Shown here piece after piece: positions 7,668-17,238 of a stretch of 64,000 nt of DNA (within the stretch, counting starts at the first letter, position 1; each line of letters begins with the position of its first letter). The notes below the pieces were generated by a model that was given only the letters and a program-made list of their open reading frames with translations, did not search any database and had not been told where the DNA came from. Origin of the DNA: Streptomyces sp. NBC_00483 (GTDB lineage: Bacteria > Actinomycetota > Actinomycetes > Streptomycetales > Streptomycetaceae); assembly GCF_036013745.1 (NCBI RefSeq), contig NZ_CP107880.1:5208001-5272000 (forward strand), written 5' to 3'. The position numbers were made by a program, and so were the translations under genes.

Positions 7668-8944
7668 GTGAGAAGAAGAAGGGCACTCGCCGGGCGAACG
7701 GCGAATCGGCTATCTACCTGGGCAAGGACGGTCGTTGGCACGCCCGCGTGCCGATGGGCTACAAGGACAACGGTGAGCCCTACCGCAGGCACGTCACACG
7801 GAAGACTCGCTCGTTGCTGGTCGACGAAGTGCGGCGCCTGGAGAAGCAGCGCGACCAAGGTGCAGCGAAGCAGCCCGGAAAACCGTGGACGGTCGACAAG
7901 TGGCTGTTGCACTGGGTCGAGAACATCGCCAAGCCGGTTGTCAGCGAGAACACCTACGACGGGTACGAAGTGGCGGTTCGCGTGCACCTCGTACCCGGCA
8001 TCGGGAAGCACCGCATCGACCGGTTGGAGCCTGAGCACCTGGAGTCCCTCTACCGCCGCATGCAACAGAGCGGGAGCAAGGCAGGGACGGCCCACCAGGC
8101 GCACCGGACCGCCCGGACCGCCCTCGGGGAGGCCGTACGCCGTGGCCACACGGCGAAGAACGCCGCTTCCCTGGCGAAGCCGCCCCGCGTCGAAGAAGAC
8201 GAACACGAGGTGGAGCCGTACTCCGTGGAGGAGGTGCAGCGCCTTCTCTTCGAAGTCAGCAAGCTGCGGAACAGCGCGCGGTGGATGCTCGCGTTGGCGC
8301 TCGGCCTGCGGCAGGGAGAAACCCTCGGCCTGCGCTGGTCGGACGTCGACCTGGACAACGAGTACTTGAAGCTGCGGCGCAATCGTCTGCGCCCGAAGTA
8401 CGCACACGGATGCGGGGAGAACGAACCCTGCGGACGGAAGGCCGGGTACTGCCCGGAGCGCGTGAACGTCCGGCGCGAGACCAAGAACACCAAGTCGCGG
8501 GCCGGGCGCCGGGCGGTTCCTCTGCCCGGCCCGATCGTGGTCATGCTTCGTGCACACGCCGACGAGCAGGCGCGCGAGCGCAAGGCGGCCGGCAACCTCT
8601 GGACCGAGTCGGAGTACGTGTTCACCAAGCTGTTGGGCGGGCCGCTGAGCCCGAACACGGACTACCACGACTGGAAGGACCTGTTGGAAGCCGCCGGAGT
8701 CCGCGAAGGACGGCTCCACGATGCTCGGCACACAGCCGGAACGGTGCTGATGCTGCTGGGGGTCCCGGACCGGGTCATCGACCAGATCATGGGTTGGGAA
8801 CCTGGCGGCGCCGCGCGTATGCGAGCGCGGTACCTCCACGTGACCGACCCCATGCTCAAGGAGGCGGCTCGGAAGGTCGGAGAGGCGATCTGGGGCGCCG
8901 CTGAAAAGCCCGCTGTGGACAAAGACCAGGACAACGACGGCTGA
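7664..8944 (+). CDS. int: Tyrosine site-specific integrase of the AICE
   Basis: A 426-residue tyrosine recombinase that would insert and excise the element at tRNA-Ser. The catalytic set is visible: Arg216 in GLRQGE, His352 and Arg355 in LHDAR followed by His356, and nucleophile Tyr390 in RARYLHV. The N-terminal part (about 10-60) is the basic AP2-like arm-binding domain, followed by a SAM-like core-binding domain (about 75-160). An insert with Cys residues near 245-265 is common in Streptomyces integrases. GTG 7664 overlaps the xis stop. A strong terminator and the tRNA follow. All key residues are present, so the enzyme is probably active. Confidence 0.95.
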   Translation: MSEKKKGTRRANGESAIYLGKDGRWHARVPMGYKDNGEPYRRHVTRKTRSLLVDEVRRLEKQRDQGAAKQPGKPWTVDKWLLHWVENIAKPVVSENTYDGYEVAVRVHLVPGIGKHRIDRLEPEHLESLYRRMQQSGSKAGTAHQAHRTARTALGEAVRRGHTAKNAASLAKPPRVEEDEHEVEPYSVEEVQRLLFEVSKLRNSARWMLALALGLRQGETLGLRWSDVDLDNEYLKLRRNRLRPKYAHGCGENEPCGRKAGYCPERVNVRRETKNTKSRAGRRAVPLPGPIVVMLRAHADEQARERKAAGNLWTESEYVFTKLLGGPLSPNTDYHDWKDLLEAAGVREGRLHDARHTAGTVLMLLGVPDRVIDQIMGWEPGGAARMRARYLHVTDPMLKEAARKVGEAIWGAAEKPAVDKDQDNDG

Positions 8945-8950
8945 GTGAAC

Positions 8951-8991
8951 AACGAAGGGCCCCGCCGGAAACCGGCGGGGCCCTTCGTTTG
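8951..8991 (+). terminator. Intrinsic terminator after int
   Basis: An 18-bp perfect stem (8951-8968 with 8972-8989, arm beginning AACGAAGGGCC) with loop AAA, followed by a short T run. It may also serve the minus-strand tRNA-Ser transcript arriving from the right. Confidence 0.85.
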
Positions 8992-9006
8992 CCCTGATGG
9001 GCGGTG

Positions 9007-9091
9007 CGGAGGATACGAGATTCGAACTCGTGAGGGGTTGCCCCCAACACGCTTTCCAAGCGTGCGCCCTAGGCCACTAGGCGAATCCTCC
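9007..9091 (-). tRNA. tRNA-Ser(GGA), presumed AICE attachment site
   Basis: An 85-nt class II tRNA on the minus strand: 7-bp acceptor (GGAGGAT/ATCCTCC), anticodon loop TTGGAAA giving anticodon GGA, a long variable arm (TTGGGGGCAACCCCTC region) and a TTCGAAT T-loop. CCA is not encoded. The 3' half faces the integrase, so the att core probably lies within the 9007-9050 stretch, leaving the tRNA intact after integration. Its exact limits cannot be set because the other att site is outside the window. Confidence 0.95.
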
Positions 9092-9158
9092 GCCGCAAAC
9101 AATACAAGACGCTGAAGGGTGCTCGCGACCACGTTGATGATCAAGGTCGGCGACGGAT

Positions 9159-9182
9159 CGGTCGGCCGATCGGTCGGCCGAT
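9159..9182. repeat. Two tandem 12-bp repeats upstream of SRP RNA
   Basis: CGGTCGGCCGAT occurs twice in tandem (9159-9170 and 9171-9182), flanked by GGAT and CC so the whole block is nearly palindromic. It lies in the gap between tRNA-Ser and the SRP RNA gene. Function unknown. Confidence 0.5.
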
Positions 9183-9239
9183 CCGGGGGTCGGACCTCCG
9201 GGTTCTTTCCACGGTGGGGGATCGGGTACTGTTGGCGTC

Positions 9240-9326
9240 AGCCCCTCACGTGGCGCTATCTGACTGAACTCCCCCAGGGCCGGAAGGCAGCAAGGGTAAG
9301 TCGGCTCTGGCGGGTGCGTGGGGGGC
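9240..9326 (+). ncRNA. ffs: Signal recognition particle RNA (4.5S type)
   Basis: The region contains the conserved SRP domain IV hairpin: an apical GGAAG tetraloop-like motif and the asymmetric AGCA side (around 9276-9295). The outer arms CCCCTCACG (9242-9250) and CGTGGGGG (9317-9324) pair to close the molecule. A TACTGT hexamer at 9227-9232 is placed correctly as a -10 for a start near 9240. The small SRP RNA upstream of dnaX is the known Streptomyces arrangement. Ends are approximate by a few bases. Confidence 0.85.
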
Positions 9327-9401
9327 GTTTACGTTCCCGGGCGGCTTCCCGATACCCGTGGGCGGGTCCGGTTGTCAGTGGGCGCCTATAACCTCGTATG
9401 C

Positions 9402-11693
9402 GTGTCGTCTCTCGCGCTCTACCGCCGTTACCGCCCGGAGTCGTTCGCCGAGGTCATCGGGCAGGAACATGTAACCGACCCGCTGCAGCAGGCGCTGCGG
9501 AACAACCGGGTCAATCACGCGTACCTGTTTTCGGGCCCGCGCGGCTGCGGCAAGACGACCAGCGCGCGCATCCTGGCCCGCTGTCTCAACTGTGCGCAGG
9601 GTCCCACCCCGAATCCGTGCGGGGAGTGCCAGTCGTGCCAGGACCTCGCGCGCAACGGGCCGGGTTCGATCGACGTCATCGAGATCGACGCCGCTTCGCA
9701 CGGTGGTGTGGACGACGCCCGTGATCTGCGCGAGAAGGCCTTCTTCGGGCCCGCCTCCAGCCGCTACAAGATCTACATCATCGACGAGGCCCACATGGTC
9801 ACGTCGGCGGGATTCAACGCGCTGCTGAAGGTGGTCGAGGAGCCGCCGGAGCACCTCAAGTTCATCTTCGCGACCACCGAGCCCGAGAAGGTCATCGGGA
9901 CGATCCGGTCCAGGACGCACCACTACCCCTTCCGGCTCGTGCCGCCGGGGACGCTGCGCGACTACCTGGGCGAGGTGTGCGGCAAGGAGGCCATGGCGGT
10001 CGAGGAGGGTGTGCTGCCGCTCGTCGTCCGGGCCGGCGCGGGATCCGTGCGTGACTCCATGTCCGTCATGGACCAGCTGCTCGCCGGCGCGGGTGACGAC
10101 GGTGTGACGTATGCCATGGCGACCGGTCTGCTCGGGTACACGGACGGTTCGCTGCTCGACTCCGTCGTCGAGGCGTTCGCCACCGGTGACGGTGCCGCGG
10201 CCTTCGAGGTCGTGGACCGGGTCATCGAGGGCGGCAACGACCCGCGGCGCTTCGTGGCCGACCTGCTCGAGCGGCTGCGGGACCTCGTGATCCTGGCCGC
10301 CGTTCCCGACGCCGGGGAGAAGGGGCTCATCGACGCCCCGGCCGATGTGGTGGAGCGGATGCAGGCGCAGGCGGGCACGTTCGGCGCCGCCGAGCTCAGC
10401 CGGGCCGCCGATCTCGTCAACGAGGGCCTGACCGAGTTGCGCGGCGCCAACGCTCCGCGGCTCCAGCTCGAGCTGATCTGCGCGCGCGTGCTGCTGCCCG
10501 CGGCGTACAACGACGAACGTTCGGTCATGGCCCGCCTCGACCGCATCGAGCGCGGCGGAGTCTTCACTCCGGGCGGGCAGGGGCCCGCGCCCTCCATGGC
10601 GTACGTTCCCGGGCCCGATGCCCATGCCGCTCCCCCCGCTCCCCCCATGCAGGCGCCTGCGCCCGTCGTCGAGCCGGGTGGCGGGCCCGCGGCGGCTCGG
10701 GCCGCGGTGCGAGGAGGCGGGCCGGGTGGCGGCCCCGGTGCGGCTCAGGCCCCGGCTCAGGCGGCGCCGATGGCTCCGCAGGCCCAGGCCCCCGCTGCTC
10801 CGGCTCCAGCTCCGACCCAGGCCCAGGCTCCGGCCCCGGCTCCCGCGCCGAGCCCCACCCCGGCTCCCGCCCCGCCCGCGGAGGCCCAGCCCGCCCCGGC
10901 CGCCACCCCCGGCTCCTGGCCCACTGCCGCCCCGGCAGGCGGCGGTGCCGGTCGCAAGCCCGGCGGGTGGCCCACGGCCGCGGCCGCGGGTTCCGGCCAG
11001 CCGCCCGCCCCGGCCGCACCGCAGGCGGCGGCCCCGGCCCCCGCGCCGACCCCCACCCCGCAGCAGTCGGCCCCCGCGCCCATGGCGGCGGCCCCGGCCG
11101 GCGGCCCTGACCCCCGTACGCTCTGGCCGAACATCCTGGAGGCGGTCAAGAACAAGCGCCGCTTCACCTGGATCCTGCTCAGTCAGAACGCGCAGGTCAC
11201 GGGCTTCGACGGCACCACACTCCAGCTCGGCTTCGTGAACGCGGGCGCCCGTGACAACTTCGTGAGCAGCGGCAGCGAGGACGTGCTGAAGGCGGCACTG
11301 TCCGAGCAGTTCGGGGCGAACTGGAAGATCGACGCCGTCGTCGACACCTCGGGCGGAGGCGGCGCACCCCCGCCGCCCGGCCCCGGCGGCGGATACGGCG
11401 GCGGCGGTGGCTACGGCGGAGGCGGCTACGCGCCCGCCCCGGCACCGGCACCCGCCCCGGCCCCCGCTCCCGCCCCGGACCGGTCCCAGTCGTCCGCCGC
11501 CCAGCCCGCTCCGCCCAGCGCGGAGCCCGCCCCGGCCCCCGCTCCTCAGGAACCGCCCCGCCGCTCGGTGTCGGTGGAGGACGACATCCCGGAGGACGAC
11601 GACCCGGACCTCGACGAGAAATCCCTGTCGGGCCACGACCTGATCGTCCGCGAACTGGGCGCGACGGTGGTCGAGGAGTTCACGAACGAGTAG
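9402..11693 (+). CDS. dnaX: DNA polymerase III subunit gamma/tau
   Basis: A 763-residue clamp-loader ATPase. The N-terminal AAA+ module (about 1-240) has Walker A GPRGCGKTTS near residue 45, a zinc-binding cysteine cluster (CLNC...CGECQSC, about 62-80) and Walker B with DEAH (IIDEAHM, about 125). Residues about 240-370 form the collar domain. The middle, about 390-570, is a long Pro/Ala-rich low-complexity linker, followed by a tau-like C-terminal domain (about 570-640) and another Pro/Ala/Gly-rich tail. GTG 9402 is chosen because the protein then begins at the universally conserved SLALYRRYRP; the open frame extends further upstream without conservation. Confidence 0.97.
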   Translation: MSSLALYRRYRPESFAEVIGQEHVTDPLQQALRNNRVNHAYLFSGPRGCGKTTSARILARCLNCAQGPTPNPCGECQSCQDLARNGPGSIDVIEIDAASHGGVDDARDLREKAFFGPASSRYKIYIIDEAHMVTSAGFNALLKVVEEPPEHLKFIFATTEPEKVIGTIRSRTHHYPFRLVPPGTLRDYLGEVCGKEAMAVEEGVLPLVVRAGAGSVRDSMSVMDQLLAGAGDDGVTYAMATGLLGYTDGSLLDSVVEAFATGDGAAAFEVVDRVIEGGNDPRRFVADLLERLRDLVILAAVPDAGEKGLIDAPADVVERMQAQAGTFGAAELSRAADLVNEGLTELRGANAPRLQLELICARVLLPAAYNDERSVMARLDRIERGGVFTPGGQGPAPSMAYVPGPDAHAAPPAPPMQAPAPVVEPGGGPAAARAAVRGGGPGGGPGAAQAPAQAAPMAPQAQAPAAPAPAPTQAQAPAPAPAPSPTPAPAPPAEAQPAPAATPGSWPTAAPAGGGAGRKPGGWPTAAAAGSGQPPAPAAPQAAAPAPAPTPTPQQSAPAPMAAAPAGGPDPRTLWPNILEAVKNKRRFTWILLSQNAQVTGFDGTTLQLGFVNAGARDNFVSSGSEDVLKAALSEQFGANWKIDAVVDTSGGGGAPPPPGPGGGYGGGGGYGGGGYAPAPAPAPAPAPAPAPDRSQSSAAQPAPPSAEPAPAPAPQEPPRRSVSVEDDIPEDDDPDLDEKSLSGHDLIVRELGATVVEEFTNE

Positions 11694-11818
11694 CGCGGGG
11701 CCTCTGCCCATGGACCCCTGCCCATGGACCCGTTCGCATGGAGGAACCTGGAGGAATCCACAAACCTCCGCTTCTCCCGCCTTGGGTAGCCCGTACAAGA
11801 CCACCCCGGTCGTGCGGA

Positions 11819-11824
11819 TAGGCT
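11819..11824 (+). promoter_or_regulatory. -10 hexamer TAGGCT of purD, probable leaderless start
   Basis: TAGGCT ends seven bases before the purD GTG at 11832, so transcription would begin at or next to the start codon. No Shine-Dalgarno sequence is visible between them. No clear -35 is seen. Confidence 0.55.
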
Positions 11825-11831
11825 GACCGGC

Positions 11832-13091
<1,260 letters not shown>

Positions 13092-13451
13092 CATCGGGGC
13101 CGGTGGCCACTTCTGGGCGGTGACATCCGCTCCGAAGGCCGACTCCGGCCGCTGACACGGACCCGCCGCCGGGCAGGCCACACCCTCGCTTGCCCGGCGC
13201 CCGATGTCACCCACCTCTGCCCAAAGCCATTCCATCGAGTGACCGCTGGCCCAACCGGCTGACGAGGCCGGAACCCCCAACTAGGGTGCGGCGCACGGAG
13301 TTACGGCACCCGTGCGAGCCGCGCAGAACCAGACGGACCACCGGCATTGCGATGTCAGTGGCGGGTGCCATTGTGGGGGAGTGAGCAACGCCACCAGTGT
13401 TCTGCCGCGGGCCTCGGTCCCTGGTTGGGCAATAGGCAAGGGCAGCAGGGG
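13092..13451. other. Intergenic region after purD, with a partial duplication of the purD 3' end
   Basis: No gene is supported here. The purD end (around 13070-13097, including GGCCGCTTCCGGCC, itself a hairpin) is repeated with changes at 13131-13157. A TAGGGT hexamer at 13282-13287 is a possible -10 element for the next gene, which would leave a leader of about 160 bases. Confidence 0.5.
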
Positions 13452-15380
13452 GTGACATCGGTCGTGTCCGGTACGGGTGTGGAGATGGGTGCGCAGAGCG
13501 CGCGCTCCCGAGCCCTCGCCGTGCTGCGCATCCGCAGCAGGGCGACGGCCGTCGCGTTGCTTCCCGCAGCCGCCTCCGTGGTGCTGCTCGCGGGCGGCAC
13601 CACCGGCCATCTGACGGGCGGGGGCTGGGACGTCGCGCGCGGCGTCGTGAGCGCGATCGCCCTCGTCGTCCTGCTCGCGGCCGCCGCTGTCGCCCTCGTC
13701 GTGGCGCGCGCCCGCCCGGCCGTCAGCCCGACGATCCCGATCGCCGAGAACACCGCCCCCGACCTGTACCGGCTGGTGCGCGACCTGGCCGACCGGCTCG
13801 ACGTTCCGGCGCCCTCGGCGATAGCGCTCACCCCGGACTGCGACAGCTGGCTCGAGGACCGTACGCATCCGGCCCACGGCCCGCCCACGCGCCGCGGCCA
13901 GAACCCTGCCGACGGGCGGAGCGCCGCGGACGGGGCCGGTGATCCCAAGGCTCCCGCCGCGCCCGTCCTCGTCATCGGATCCCCGTTCCTGTGGTGGATG
14001 CGGGTGGCCGAGCTGCGCGCGGTCCTGGCCCCGGTCGTCGCCGGTACGGGCCCCTCGGCGCACCCCGACATAGCGGCGGCCCGGCGCTTCATCCGCGGCC
14101 TCGACGCGGCGGTGGCGGTCTCCTCCGACGGCGGCCGCGGGCCGGTGGCCCGCGCCGTGCTCGGCGGTGTCGGCCGGGTCGCCCGGCTGCTGCTGACCGG
14201 CTGCCGGGTGCACGCCGCCGAGATGGAGCGCGGCGTCGCCGCGGCCGCGGCGGAGCGTGCCCAGGCGGTGGACTACGGCCTGCGGATCGTCGCCCAGGAG
14301 CAGGTCGGGCTCGCGTACGCGGGCTGGGACCGGCTGCTCACGCGGGTGGCGCTGCCGGCCTGGCGGATGGGCCGCTGGCCCGCTCGGCTGGACGCGGGCG
14401 TGGTGGCGGCGCTGACCGAGCTGTCCCGGCGTGACCGCCTCGCGGCGCAGGACGGGACCTTCGCGTCGCGGCTCGGCGAGCGCCCGGCGTGCGATCTGCT
14501 CGAAGAGCCCGGGACCGTCGACGAGGCGGCGTCGCTGCTCGCCGCGCGTCTCTTCCACGGCGGGCCCGCCGAGCGTGGCCCGGACTGGGCGCCGGTGGAC
14601 TGGCAGGAGTATCCGGACGAGGTCGTGGACCGGAAGTGGCGGATGGATGCGGCTCGGCTGCATCGGGTGCTGGACAGCTTGGGCGTGCGGGTTCCCTCCG
14701 GGGGTGCGGAGGGGCCTACGTTGGCGCGGGTGCTGGATCATCTCGCGGCGCCTGCGCCTCGGGACCCCGTTTCGGATCGGCCCTCCGCGCCCACGTCTCG
14801 GGGCTCCGCCCCGGACCCCGCTGCTCAATCGCCGCAGGGGCTTGATTTGGCGGCACCTGGCGCCGATGGGCTTGAAAAGGCCGACCGGCTTGATGCGCCC
14901 GCGCCCGGCACCGAAGGGCTTGATTTGGCCGATGGGCTTGAGTTGGCCGACGGGTCTGATGAGGGTGAGGCGGATGGGGGGCCGCTGGGTGCGCTCTCGG
15001 CCACTCTCGCCGCCGAGGTCGCCCGTGAGGAGAGTGCGCGGCCTGTGGCGGCCGGGCCTCCGGCGGGGCAGGGGAGTCCGGACGGGGCGCTGTGGGACGA
15101 AGGGGCGTTGCCCCTGTTCCCGTTGCAACCGCCGCGCAGCGGGCGGGAGTTGCTGGCCGACCACGTCACCGCGATGGTCTGCTGCGCCGCAGTGGACACG
15201 GCGGGCGCGGCGCCGGGCCTGGACTGGCTGGACGGCCCGTCGCTGCTGGTCGACGGGGAGCGCACGGCCGACCTGACGCCCCGCGTCCTGAGCCTCGTGG
15301 AGGACGGTGACGTGGAGCCGCTCAAGGACTGGCTGACCCGCCGTGGCGTCCGCGCGGAGAAGCCGGTGCGCCTCGTGTGA
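13452..15380 (+). CDS. Membrane protein with a degenerate M48-peptidase-like domain
   Basis: A 642-residue protein. Two membrane helices lie near residues 28-50 and 58-82. The following region (LYRLVRDLADRLDVPAPSAI, then VLVIGSPFLWWMRVAELRAVLAP) resembles the M48 Ste24/HtpX family, where the last segment normally runs into the zinc motif HExxH; here that place reads APVVAG, so no catalytic zinc site is visible. It is probably a pseudo-peptidase. Residues about 450-510 are a low-complexity Gly/Leu/Ala/Asp stretch encoded by an intergenic-type repeat (14798-14850 and beyond). GTG 13452 is chosen for its AAGGG about ten bases upstream; GTG 13464 and ATG 13485 are alternatives. Function unknown. 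Confidence 0.7.
   Translation: MTSVVSGTGVEMGAQSARSRALAVLRIRSRATAVALLPAAASVVLLAGGTTGHLTGGGWDVARGVVSAIALVVLLAAAAVALVVARARPAVSPTIPIAENTAPDLYRLVRDLADRLDVPAPSAIALTPDCDSWLEDRTHPAHGPPTRRGQNPADGRSAADGAGDPKAPAAPVLVIGSPFLWWMRVAELRAVLAPVVAGTGPSAHPDIAAARRFIRGLDAAVAVSSDGGRGPVARAVLGGVGRVARLLLTGCRVHAAEMERGVAAAAAERAQAVDYGLRIVAQEQVGLAYAGWDRLLTRVALPAWRMGRWPARLDAGVVAALTELSRRDRLAAQDGTFASRLGERPACDLLEEPGTVDEAASLLAARLFHGGPAERGPDWAPVDWQEYPDEVVDRKWRMDAARLHRVLDSLGVRVPSGGAEGPTLARVLDHLAAPAPRDPVSDRPSAPTSRGSAPDPAAQSPQGLDLAAPGADGLEKADRLDAPAPGTEGLDLADGLELADGSDEGEADGGPLGALSATLAAEVAREESARPVAAGPPAGQGSPDGALWDEGALPLFPLQPPRSGRELLADHVTAMVCCAAVDTAGAAPGLDWLDGPSLLVDGERTADLTPRVLSLVEDGDVEPLKDWLTRRGVRAEKPVRLV
14798..14850. repeat. Intergenic-type GC repeat embedded in a coding sequence
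   Basis: The block has GGGGCTCCGCCCCGGACCCC, then a CTCAATCGCC segment, then GGGGCTTGATTTGG. The same modules, in the same order, occur between genes at 26401-26412, 26475-26520 and 26577-26632. Here it is read in frame. The tail GGGCTTGATTTGG-like unit recurs again downstream to about 14955. Confidence 0.7.
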
Positions 15381-15553
15381 GCCGCCGCCCCGTCGGTGTC
15401 CCAACTCCCGGAAATCCGGAGGGAATCGTTCCACTCTCGTCAATTCGCGACGAACGGTGACGGAGTGCGTGCGTAATGTGATGTGCTGGGACCGGTCGCG
15501 GACATGACGACGCCGCGGGTGAGGGCTCGGGGGAGCGAGGGAGGGGAGCAGGC

Positions 15554-17089
15554 ATGGGGCCGGACAGGGAGGAACACCCGAAAGACCTGGCGAGCAACGA
15601 CATGCCCCCGCCCCGCGCGCACACGCCCCGCTGGGAATCAGGCGCGCTGGCGCACGCGGTCACGGACCCGTTCGGACAGGGACCGCTCCCCTGGCTGCGC
15701 GGAAGTGAGCACTATTTCGACGACACCGGCCATGTCGTTCCCTGGTACGTCGACCATGTGTCGCAGCCCGGCTCCCGCGACATCCCGGCCCCCCGCACCA
15801 GCGGCCCCCGCACCGCCGACGACGTGCACCGCCAGATCAAGGGCTTCGCCTCGACCGGCGCTGCGGCCCCCGGCGAGGCGATCGACTTCCACATCACGGT
15901 GGACCCGCCCCAGCAGTTCACCGTGGACATCTACCGCATCGGCCACTACGGCGGCGACGGCGCCCGCAAGATCACCACGAGCCCGCGCCTGTCCGGCATC
16001 GTCCAGCCGCCCCCGCTGACCGCGGACCGCACGGTCTCCTGCCACCACTGGTGGCTCTCCTGGCGGCTGCACATCCCGTCGTACTGGAATGTCGGCGCGT
16101 ACGTCGCCGTCCTCACGACGCTCGACGGGTACCGCTCGCACATCCCCTTCACGGTCCGCGACGCAGAGCCCGCCGACCTGCTGCTCCTGCTCCCGGACAT
16201 CACCTGGCAGGCGTACAACCTCTACCCGGAGGACGGGCGGACGGGCGCCAGCCTGTACCACGCGTGGGACGAGGACGGCCGGCTGCTCGGCGAGAGCGAG
16301 GCCGCGATCACGGTCTCCTTCGACCGCCCGTACGCGGGCGCCGGCCTCCCCCTGCACGTGGGGCACGCCTACGACTTCATCCGCTGGGCGGAGCGCTACG
16401 GCTACGACCTGGCGTACGCCGACGCCCGCGATCTGCACGCGGGCCGCATCGACCCGACCCGCTACCGGGGCCTGGTCTTCCCGGGGCACGACGAGTACTG
16501 GTCGGCGAACATGCGCCGCACGACCGAGCTGGCCCGGGAGAACGGGACATCGCTCGTCTTCCTCTCCGCCAACACCATGTACTGGCAGGTGGAGTTGGGC
16601 CCGTCGGCGTCCGGGGTCCCGGACCGGCTGCTCACCTGCCGCAAGCGCAGGGGCCCCGGAAAGCCGACGCTGTGGCGGGAGATCGACAAGCCGGAGCAGC
16701 AGCTGATGGGCATCCAGTACGCGGGCCGGGTCCCCGACCCGCACCCCCTGATCGTGCGGAACGCGGAGCACTGGCTGTGGGAGGCGACGGGGGCGCACGA
16801 GGGGGACGAGATAGCGGACCTGGTCGCCGGTGAGGCCGACCGCTACTTCCCTCGGACATCGTTGCCCGAGCACCAGGACCGCATCCTGCTCGCGCACTCC
16901 CCGTACCGCGACAGCGACAAGGCCCGCAGACACCAGGAGACATCCCTCTACCGCTCGCCGTCCGGAGCGCTGGTCTTCGCGTCCGGGACGTTCGCCTGGT
17001 CCCCGGCCCTGGACCGCCCCGGCCACGTCGACCCCCGGATCCAGCGGGCGACGGCGAATCTCCTCGACCGCATCTGCAAACGCGACTGA
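15554..17089 (+). CDS. N,N-dimethylformamidase beta-subunit-like protein
   Basis: A 511-residue soluble protein that resembles the large-subunit C-terminal domain of N,N-dimethylformamidase. Recognisable stretches are the N-terminal beta-sandwich part (VDPPQQFTVDIYRIGHYGGDGAR, about 115-137), LLPDITWQAYNLY (about 215), FDRPY, and VFPGHDEYWS (about 310), where the iron-binding Tyr/Glu pair of that family would lie. No signal peptide is visible. GGGAGGGGAG precedes ATG 15554. The substrate is unknown; amidase activity on formamides is not assured from similarity alone. The gene is followed, 149 bp later, by purC with its own promoter-like sequence. Confidence 0.7.
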   Translation: MGPDREEHPKDLASNDMPPPRAHTPRWESGALAHAVTDPFGQGPLPWLRGSEHYFDDTGHVVPWYVDHVSQPGSRDIPAPRTSGPRTADDVHRQIKGFASTGAAAPGEAIDFHITVDPPQQFTVDIYRIGHYGGDGARKITTSPRLSGIVQPPPLTADRTVSCHHWWLSWRLHIPSYWNVGAYVAVLTTLDGYRSHIPFTVRDAEPADLLLLLPDITWQAYNLYPEDGRTGASLYHAWDEDGRLLGESEAAITVSFDRPYAGAGLPLHVGHAYDFIRWAERYGYDLAYADARDLHAGRIDPTRYRGLVFPGHDEYWSANMRRTTELARENGTSLVFLSANTMYWQVELGPSASGVPDRLLTCRKRRGPGKPTLWREIDKPEQQLMGIQYAGRVPDPHPLIVRNAEHWLWEATGAHEGDEIADLVAGEADRYFPRTSLPEHQDRILLAHSPYRDSDKARRHQETSLYRSPSGALVFASGTFAWSPALDRPGHVDPRIQRATANLLDRICKRD

Positions 17090-17238
17090 CGAGACCGAGC
17101 CCACAGGGCGCCACCTCACCCCGTGGCCAAAACCCGCCCCCACGTACGGGAGAATCGGGGTACTCGCCCGCCCGTCTCCCACCACCGCCCTACTCGAGCC
17201 CTGCGGGCGCCCTTAGTCTTCAGCCACGGGGAGGAACC

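Larger units (their letters stand above)
1..9091. mobile_element. Right part of an AICE (integrative conjugative element) integrated at tRNA-Ser
   Basis: Gene content and order match actinomycete integrative and conjugative elements: TraB-type translocase, small spread-like membrane proteins, a primase-polymerase with a DUF3987 protein as replication module, then xis and int overlapping by four bases and pointing at a tRNA gene. The integrase 3' end (8944) and the 3' end of tRNA-Ser (9007) face each other, the usual arrangement when the attachment site is the 3' part of a tRNA. The left att site and any regulators to the left lie outside the window, so the element is incomplete here. AICEs are known to transfer as double-stranded DNA through TraB. 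That this one is still mobile is inference from intact-looking genes. Confidence 0.9.

Noticed and set aside
9318..9401. N-terminal extension of DnaX from ATG 9318
   Set aside because: It overlaps the SRP RNA 3' end and adds non-conserved residues ahead of the conserved SLALYRRYRP start.
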